Source: an uncultured Megasphaera sp. (lineage in GTDB: Bacteria; Bacillota; Negativicutes; Veillonellales; Megasphaeraceae). From it: DNA of 12,167 nucleotides. A program made the translations under genes and the position numbers. Within the stretch, counting starts at the first letter, position 1. The number at the start of each line of letters is the position of its first letter. Below, in pieces: positions 8,601-12,167 of this stretch. The DNA lies in contig CABQJB010000046.1 of the NCBI GenBank assembly GCA_902464195.1, positions 1 through 12,167 of the forward strand, in the 5' to 3' direction. The notes beneath the pieces are model-generated. The model had not been told where the DNA came from, did no database searches, and worked only from the letters and a program-made list of their open reading frames with translations.

Positions 8601-9313
8601 ATCTCATCCAGCACGGCATCAAGCCCAAGACGAGTTTCAAGGTCATGGAAAATGTCCGTAAGGGCAAGGGCATCGACAAGCTCAATAAATTGGGCCAGAA
8701 GACGACGGACTACGAAGGCGAGCTCAAGGCCGGCCACATTCCGCAGTGGTTCATCGACTCGTGCCACAAGATCGGCTACCTCTTCCCGAGGGCCCATGCC
8801 GTGGCCTACGTCATGATGGCTTTCCGCATCGCCTGGTACAAGATTAACCAGCCTCTGGCTTACTACTGCGCTTTCTTCACAATCCGCGCCAAGGCCTTCA
8901 AGCTGTCGGCCATGATCCACGGCCTGGAAGGGCAGGAACGGGCCATGAAGGAAATCGCCGCCAAGGGCAAGAGTGCGTCGAAAATCGAACAGGACCTCTA
9001 TTCGGCCCTGGAACTGGCCAAAGAAATGAGCCTCCGCGGCTTTTCCTTTATGAATGTCGACATCAACCGCTCGGCAGCGACGAAGTTCACCATCTGCGAC
9101 GGCAAGATCCTGCCGCCCTTTACGGCCATCGACGGCCTGGGCGCCAACGTAGCCGAACAGATCGTATCGGCCCGCGAACAGGCGCCGTTCAGCTCCAAGG
9201 CCGACCTCAAGATGCGCGGCAAAGTGTCCCAGTCCCTGGTCGACGTCATGAGCCAGGAAGGCTGCCTCGGCGATTTGCCCGAAGATGAACAGATCGACCT
9301 CTTCGCCATGTAG
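5699..9313 (+). CDS. polC: PolC-type DNA polymerase III alpha subunit lacking the exonuclease insert
   Basis: PolC is the replicative DNA polymerase of Firmicutes. This 1204-residue form is well below the usual 1430-1450. In order: a divergent N-terminal region (1-135), a Gly/Thr/Lys linker (about 138-158), an OB-fold (about 165-285), the PHP domain (from V299ELHLHT; TDH at 334-336), the polymerase core with a Cys4 zinc site (C676, C679, C701, C704), palm aspartates D730 and D732 (PDIDLNF) and D855 (LDILGHDDP), and a C-terminal clamp-binding QIDLF (1198-1202). In the PHP domain the YGMEGYLFDD segment (361-370) is followed almost at once by YHIIILAKN (375-383); the DnaQ-like exonuclease of about 200 residues normally inserted there is missing, without a frame break. 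ATG 5699 follows AAAGGA at 5687-5692. Identity is very secure; the source of proofreading is unknown. Confidence 0.97.
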   Translation: MKVWHIVPKNDILIPVDGGRSVTVASIAADLAGHAWHVRTESPYAIGDMDLLRDRVSRKLGLDGTVSVEHRVTSVFHGGDMSLAVPDNDPLRQVADISTDDMEGYGIPHEDCYDSIYDVDDELYADEDYKKACQSASQPSAGGTKTGGKASGTKTGGDSRVWMGRAFGGDAVAINDVLGEEQNDVILKGKVVKVEFRELKSKRILLTFQMADSTNGISAKKFLDVSNQGGGGKFRRKNTLTPEEYDNLVKKLKPGVYVRVHGNIQYDNYQNDYVLMAYDMMEADGGTVEREDHNPTPRVELHLHTVMSDMDALITVKQLIKTIKKWGHPAVAVTDHGVVQSFPLLQEISTDKTNNVKVIYGMEGYLFDDKIDQSYHIIILAKNQIGIRNLYKLVSISHLKYIYRGRPRIPRAVLSEYREGLILGSACEAGELVRSMVQKKLPYEELKKIASFYDYLEIQPLTNNGFLVREGFVADEEGLRDINRTILKLGDDLGKLTVATCDAHFMNPEDKIYREILMTGKGFKDAEFQPDLYLRTTDEMLAEFAYLGEERAREVVITNPNKINDMIDDCRPVPKETLYFPQIAGSSEALKNMCYKKAHEIYGDPLPKIVEDRLEEEFTSILGHGFGVLYYIAHKLVKHSNDDGYLVGSRGSVGSSFVATMSDITEVNPLPPHYVCPQCQWSEFFTHGEVGGGFDLPDKVCPKCGTPLHKNGHNIPFAIFLGFDGDKVPDIDLNFSGEYHPKAHKYTEELFGKDNVFRAGTIGAVKDKTAYGYVMKWAEAKGIKVNDAYVNSLVAGCTGIKNTTGQHPGGVMVIPRDMDVHHFTPVQYPANKKDSGIITTHFDYHSIEGRLVKLDILGHDDPTVIRMLEDMTGIKATTIPFDDPATLSLFSSTKALGVTPEELGSKVGSSFVRQMLVDTKPKTFSELVRISGFSHGTDVWLNNAQDLITSGTVPLKEAVSTRDDIMNYLIQHGIKPKTSFKVMENVRKGKGIDKLNKLGQKTTDYEGELKAGHIPQWFIDSCHKIGYLFPRAHAVAYVMMAFRIAWYKINQPLAYYCAFFTIRAKAFKLSAMIHGLEGQERAMKEIAAKGKSASKIEQDLYSALELAKEMSLRGFSFMNVDINRSAATKFTICDGKILPPFTAIDGLGANVAEQIVSAREQAPFSSKADLKMRGKVSQSLVDVMSQEGCLGDLPEDEQIDLFAM

Positions 9314-9327
9314 GCGCCTGCAGCGCC

Positions 9328-9418
9328 GCAGTTAGCGGTTAGCGGTTAGCAGTTAGCGGTTAGCAGCTAGCAGCTAGCAGTTAGCAGTTAGCAGTTAGCA
9401 GTTAGCAGTTAGCGGTTA
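9328..9418 (+). repeat. 13-copy heptamer array (GCAGTTA type)
   Basis: Thirteen uninterrupted 7-bp units fit GC[A/G]G[T/C]TA: seven GCAGTTA, four GCGGTTA and two GCAGCTA. The array begins just after a small GGCGC/GCGCC stem at the polC stop (9313-9327). It ends with a partial GCA that runs into the orphan right arm of a palindromic unit at 9422. There are no spacers and no reading frame. Slippage during replication is the likely source of copy number. Confidence 0.92.
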
Positions 9419-9421
9419 GCA

Positions 9422-9570
9422 GGCGAGCCCGCGCGAATCCTGTAGATATCCCGTTTAGCATTTGGCCGATTTGGGGTGAATGAGCAGGCGCCTGTAGGGG
9501 CTCGCCGTGGCGAGCCCGCGCGAATCCTGTAGATATCCCGTTTGGTATTTGGCCGATTTGGGGTGAATGA
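9422..9570 (+). repeat. 62-bp imperfect direct repeat, period 87
   Basis: Copies at 9422-9483 and 9509-9570 match at 60 of 62 positions. Each starts GGCGAGCCC, the right arm of a palindromic unit, and ends GGGGTGAATGA. The second copy has its full hairpin (unit E). The first lacks the left arm, and the heptamer array stands in its place. A self-complementary CAGGCGCCTG (9485-9494) lies between the copies. Confidence 0.9.
9494..9518 (+). repeat. Palindromic hairpin unit E (GTAGGGGC family)
   Basis: GTAGGGG leads into arms GGGCTCGC (9498-9505) and GCGAGCCC (9510-9517) with loop CGTG. The arms equal those of unit B, 4 kb away, while the loop is one base shorter. Confidence 0.85.
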
Positions 9571-9581
9571 TGGAGACGCCC

Positions 9582-9610
9582 TCGACAGATTGCCTTTCGT
9601 GCCGTATAAT
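9582..9610 (+). promoter_or_regulatory. Sigma-A-type promoter for the trpR-like operon
   Basis: TCGACA (9582-9587, five of six bases of the -35 consensus) and a perfect TATAAT (9605-9610) are separated by 17 bp. Transcription would start near 9617, giving a leader of about 46 bases. This is the best promoter match in the window. It begins 11 bp after the last repeat. Confidence 0.8.
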
Positions 9611-9620
9611 GTTTTTAGTG

Positions 9621-9634
9621 TTTAACGAACTAAA
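9621..9634. promoter_or_regulatory. Possible operator in the trpR-like leader
   Basis: TTTAACGAACTAAA is a partial dyad (outer TTTA/TAAA) just downstream of the expected transcription start. That is a suitable place for an autorepressor to bind. The dyad is weak and AT-rich, so this is only a candidate. Confidence 0.2.
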
Positions 9635-9662
9635 GGAATCTGTCTTAGAAAGAGGGATTGTC

Positions 9663-9986
9663 ATGGCAGTGAATGAAAAATTGCGAGACCATTTGCACGA
9701 TCAGTTATTTCGTGCTATTTTGGAATTGAAGAGTGTCGAAGAATGTTATGAATTTTTTGAAGACCTTTGCACCATTCAGGAAATGAAGGCCATTTCGGCC
9801 CGCCTGGAAGTGGCCCGTATGCTCAAGGCCGGCGATATCTATGAAGACATCGTCAAGAAGACCGGCGCCAGCACGGCGACTATCAGCCGCATCAAGCGCT
9901 GCCTGGTCTACGGCAGCGGCGGCTACGAGAAGATCCTCTCCCGCATGGCCGAAAAGGACCCGGATTTCCTGAAGTTATCCAAGTAG
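9663..9986 (+). CDS. TrpR-related regulator, YerC/YecD family
   Basis: This 107-residue protein fits the YerC/YecD branch of the Trp repressor superfamily: small, all-helical, probably dimeric DNA-binding proteins whose ligands and targets are mostly unknown. The N-terminal helices (about 5-50) contain FFEDLCTIQEMKAISARLEVA, typical of the family, and the helix-turn-helix is at about 58-82 (DIVKKTGASTATISRIKR). ATG 9663 is chosen over an in-frame ATG at 9567 because it gives the family length, has AGAGGGA at 9651-9657, and lies below the promoter, which would otherwise be inside the gene. The next gene begins 16 bp later and the kinase 20 bp after that, so the three probably form one operon. 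Tryptophan binding is not implied. The ligand is unknown. Confidence 0.9.
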   Translation: MAVNEKLRDHLHDQLFRAILELKSVEECYEFFEDLCTIQEMKAISARLEVARMLKAGDIYEDIVKKTGASTATISRIKRCLVYGSGGYEKILSRMAEKDPDFLKLSK

Positions 9987-10002
9987 GAGGGTAGCCGATT
10001 TC

Positions 10003-10569
10003 ATGAAGGCTAAGATTGATGTCACCATTTTCCATAATGGTGATATGGATATATTGCATGCTTCCATTTACGAAGAGTTGTGGAAGGATTATTGTACATT
10101 TAAAAAACGGGCTGCCATGCAGCAGGACAAGGGGACCAAGAAGGGCACGTTCCTGGCCCGGCGCTATTACCGGGCGGCCCTCTTGTCCCTGTTCGCTTTC
10201 TTTGAAGGCGTCTTGAACAGCTGGGTCAAGACCGTCATCCAGGAACGGCAGGAATTTGCCGGCGTCGAACGGCAGGATACGCTCAAGAAGTGCGACGCCA
10301 TGGTGGAATACTGCTTTTTCTGCTCCTATACCAAGCGGCCCGGTACGTTTTGTTCGCTTTACGGCTATATCAACCGCTATGAACAGCACGACCTGGCCCT
10401 CATCGAGCACATCGACGGCCAGACGTTGGGGCAGATCGAGACGGCCATGGAAGAGTTCTTCTGCTATGTCGAAGCCATGACCGCCCTGCGCCGCTTCCCG
10501 AAACCGAACGAGTCGACGACGGGCCTCGTGAGCCGCCTTGGCGGGATGGTAAAGGATTGCCGGGGCTGA
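10003..10569 (+). CDS. Hypothetical protein, 188 aa
   Basis: I do not recognise this protein. It is soluble and mostly helical, with no signal peptide. A central segment, RRYYRAALLSLFAFFEGVLN (about residues 53-72), is an amphipathic helix with the spaced Ala/Glu/Asn pattern seen in some HEPN-like helical domains, but no clear R-x4-6-H catalytic motif was found; RYEQH near residue 125 has only three residues between Arg and His. It is unusually rich in Cys and aromatic residues (YCFFCSY near 103-109). The start at 10003 is supported by AGGAGGG at 9985-9991, which overlaps the trpR-like stop codon. Its place between a regulator and a sugar kinase suggests co-expression but does not give a function. 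Confidence 0.85.
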   Translation: MKAKIDVTIFHNGDMDILHASIYEELWKDYCTFKKRAAMQQDKGTKKGTFLARRYYRAALLSLFAFFEGVLNSWVKTVIQERQEFAGVERQDTLKKCDAMVEYCFFCSYTKRPGTFCSLYGYINRYEQHDLALIEHIDGQTLGQIETAMEEFFCYVEAMTALRRFPKPNESTTGLVSRLGGMVKDCRG

Positions 10570-10589
10570 ACGGAAAGGATGTGTTACCT

Positions 10590-12107
10590 ATGAGTGACAA
10601 GTATTACCTCGGTTTCGATGCCGGGACGCAGAGCGTCAAAGTCGCCGTCTACGACGAAGACCAGCACTGCCTGGCCATGGACACGGCCAAGACTCATCTG
10701 GCCTACCCCCAGCCGGGCTGGGTCCAGATGGACGTCGATGAATATTACCGCCTCATCAAGCAGTGCATGGCTTCGTGCAGCCGCCAGATGGAAGAGAAGG
10801 GCTGGGACGTGAAGAACGTCCGGGCCATCATGGGCGACGGGATCATCTGCGGCATCGCCGGTATCGACGCCGACGGCAACGCCATCACGCCTTATGTCAA
10901 CTATCTCGACAGCCGCACGGCCGACGACGTGGAAGCCCTGAAGGCGCAGAAGCTGGCCATCTGGGGCAAAGAAACGGGCAATGCCGAACCGAACATCATG
11001 TTCCCGGCCATGTTCGCCCGCTGGTTCATGAAGAACGTCCCGGCCTGGCAGGAAAAGGGCGTCAAGTTCGTCCACAACTGCCCGTACGTCCTCATGCACC
11101 TGGCCGGCCTCAAAGGGGAAGACGCCTTCATCGACTGGGGCGCCATGTCCGGCTGGGGCCTGGGCTATGACGTAGTCCAGAAGAAATGGTCGCCAGAACA
11201 GCTGGACATCCTGGGCATCCCTGAACGCTATATGCCGCGCATCGTCAAGCCCTGGGACATCATCGGCAGGCTCTGCGAAGAAGATGCCATGGAAACGGGC
11301 TTTCCTGCAGGTATCCCCATCTGCGCCGGTGCCGGCGACACGATGGAATCCATGATGGGCAGTGGCATCCTGGAAGCGGGCCGCGCCGTCGACGTCGCCG
11401 GGACGTGCGCCATGTTCTGTGCCGCCACGGACGGCATCATTCCGGAACTGTCCGTGCCGGGGAGCAACCTCATCTTCAATTCCGGCACCCTGCCGGGAAC
11501 GTATTTCTACTGGGGCATGGTCCGCACAGGCGGCCTGGCCCTGCGCTGGTTCAAGGACAGCATTGCCCGCGAAGAAGGCGATGACTACTACGGGACCCTG
11601 GACGAACTGGCCCGGCGCCATCAGCCCGGCTGCGACGGGGCCATGTTCATTCCCTACCTGACCGGTGGCAATGGCGACTATCCCAACGTCCGCGGAACCT
11701 TCACGGGCCTGACCCTCGACTCCGACCAGGGGGCCATGTGGCGCTGCGTCCTCGAAGGCATCGGCTATGACTATATGGAAATCACCGACCGCTACCGCAA
11801 GGCCGGCATCGACCTGACCCAGCTGACCATCACCGAAGGCGGCAGCCGCGATGAACTGTGGAACCAGATCAAGGCCGACATGCTGGATACGAAAGTCGTG
11901 ACCCTCAAAGTCGCCGGCGGCGCCGTCCCGACCAACTGCATCGTCGCCGCCTATGCCGCAGGCGACATACCGGACCTCAAACAGGCCCTCCAGCGCCAGC
12001 TGGAAGTCAAAGCCACGTACGTCCCCGACGAAAGCCATACCGCCACGTACCGCAAGGCCTATGACAAACGCGAAGGCCTGCTAAAAGCCCTGAACGGCGT
12101 GTTGTGA
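10590..12107 (+). CDS. FGGY-family carbohydrate kinase, substrate unknown
   Basis: FGGY kinases phosphorylate sugars or polyols with ATP in the cytoplasm. The 505-residue product has both actin-like lobes: the N-terminal phosphate motif FDAGTQSVKVAVYD (9-22), a likely catalytic Asp250 in GAGD, a GTCAMF phosphate-2-type motif (271-276, usually GTS), and an adenosine-side block EGGSRDELWNQIKADML (416-432). Xylulokinase-like proteins are the nearest group I recognise, but the substrate-side GQMHG motif expected near residue 85 reads MGDGIICG, and the second FGGY signature (GLTLDSDQGAMWRCVLEG, 373-390) lacks its usual His. The substrate is therefore probably not xylulose. ATG 10590 is chosen over TTG 10557 and GTG 10581 because AAAGGA at 10574 is well spaced from it. 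It is likely the last gene of the trpR-like operon. Confidence 0.9.
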   Translation: MSDKYYLGFDAGTQSVKVAVYDEDQHCLAMDTAKTHLAYPQPGWVQMDVDEYYRLIKQCMASCSRQMEEKGWDVKNVRAIMGDGIICGIAGIDADGNAITPYVNYLDSRTADDVEALKAQKLAIWGKETGNAEPNIMFPAMFARWFMKNVPAWQEKGVKFVHNCPYVLMHLAGLKGEDAFIDWGAMSGWGLGYDVVQKKWSPEQLDILGIPERYMPRIVKPWDIIGRLCEEDAMETGFPAGIPICAGAGDTMESMMGSGILEAGRAVDVAGTCAMFCAATDGIIPELSVPGSNLIFNSGTLPGTYFYWGMVRTGGLALRWFKDSIAREEGDDYYGTLDELARRHQPGCDGAMFIPYLTGGNGDYPNVRGTFTGLTLDSDQGAMWRCVLEGIGYDYMEITDRYRKAGIDLTQLTITEGGSRDELWNQIKADMLDTKVVTLKVAGGAVPTNCIVAAYAAGDIPDLKQALQRQLEVKATYVPDESHTATYRKAYDKREGLLKALNGVL

Positions 12108-12129
12108 GTCGTGGCTCGTGGTTCGTAGC
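12102..12129 (+). repeat. Heptamer tract after the kinase gene
   Basis: Three 7-mers, TCGTGGC, TCGTGGT and TCGTAGC (12109-12129), follow a looser TTGTGAG that includes the kinase stop codon. They run straight into hairpin unit F. The unit sequence differs from the 9328 array, but the 7-bp period is the same. Confidence 0.65.
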
Positions 12130-12155
12130 GGGCCGCCCTCTGGGACGGCCCCTAC
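12129..12155 (-). repeat. Palindromic hairpin unit F (GTAGGGGC family), inverted
   Basis: On the minus strand GTAGGGG leads into arms GGGCCGTCC and GGGCGGCCC with loop CAGA. The arms are identical to those of unit D, including the single G-U position. Only the loop differs. On the plus strand the same position is a C-A mismatch, so the minus-strand RNA folds better. Confidence 0.83.
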
Positions 12156-12167
12156 GGATGCCGTTGC

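Noticed and set aside
5558..8920. 1120-codon open frame on the minus strand
   Set aside because: It is antisense to polC. Its long openness follows from the codon use of polC, the translation is low-complexity in character and matches no family I know, and it runs into the repeat-filled gap.
9328..9570. CRISPR array
   Set aside because: Units are 7 bp with no spacers, and the longer repeat has only two copies; no cas gene is nearby.
9567..9662. Upstream in-frame start for the trpR-like gene
   Set aside because: It would add 32 residues to a family of about 105, has no ribosome site, starts inside the 62-bp repeat and contains the promoter.
10584..12038. 484-codon open frame on the minus strand
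   Set aside because: It is a shadow of the FGGY kinase gene, whose motifs on the plus strand are clear.

Overview
The window reads as chromosomal DNA of a low-motility-of-genes, GC-rich Firmicute, most likely a member of the Negativicutes (Veillonella/Megasphaera-like). This is inferred from a Gram-positive-type PolC with a compact architecture, a comEA-comEC-holA cluster, a VanW-family envelope protein and a YerC/YecD-type TrpR-like regulator. The genus is a guess from recollection of protein similarity; no search was run. All eight supported genes lie on the + strand.

Layout. Positions 20-3647 hold comEA, comEC and holA, packed with overlaps (ATGA overlap between comEA and comEC, 22-bp overlap between comEC and holA): DNA uptake machinery followed by the clamp-loader delta subunit. 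Gap 3648-3912 is filled with repeats: a palindromic hairpin unit, four 7-bp tandem repeats and a roughly 178-bp element with inverted ends. Positions 3913-5439 encode a membrane-anchored VanW-domain protein. Gap 5440-5698 holds a hairpin across the vanW stop codon, three more palindromic units and a 25-bp direct repeat. Positions 5699-9313 encode PolC, the replicative DNA polymerase. Gap 9314-9662 holds a 13-copy heptamer array, an imperfect 62-bp direct repeat, another palindromic unit and then a good sigma-A-type promoter. From that promoter a likely operon runs: TrpR-like regulator (9663-9986), an unrecognised 188-aa protein (10003-10569) and an FGGY-family carbohydrate kinase (10590-12107). 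The window ends in heptamers and a sixth palindromic unit.

Most notable points. (1) PolC lacks the whole DnaQ-like 3'-5' exonuclease normally inserted in its PHP domain, while that PHP domain shows what looks like a complete set of nine metal ligands. (2) The C-terminal metallo-beta-lactamase-like domain of ComEC is present but has lost its metal-binding signature. (3) A dispersed hairpin family (5' flank GTAGGGGC) occurs six times, in every large intergenic gap, with changes in one stem arm matched in the other; in three places it abuts 7-bp tandem repeats. No canonical rho-independent terminator with a T-run, no tRNA or rRNA gene, no transposase and no CRISPR array was seen.
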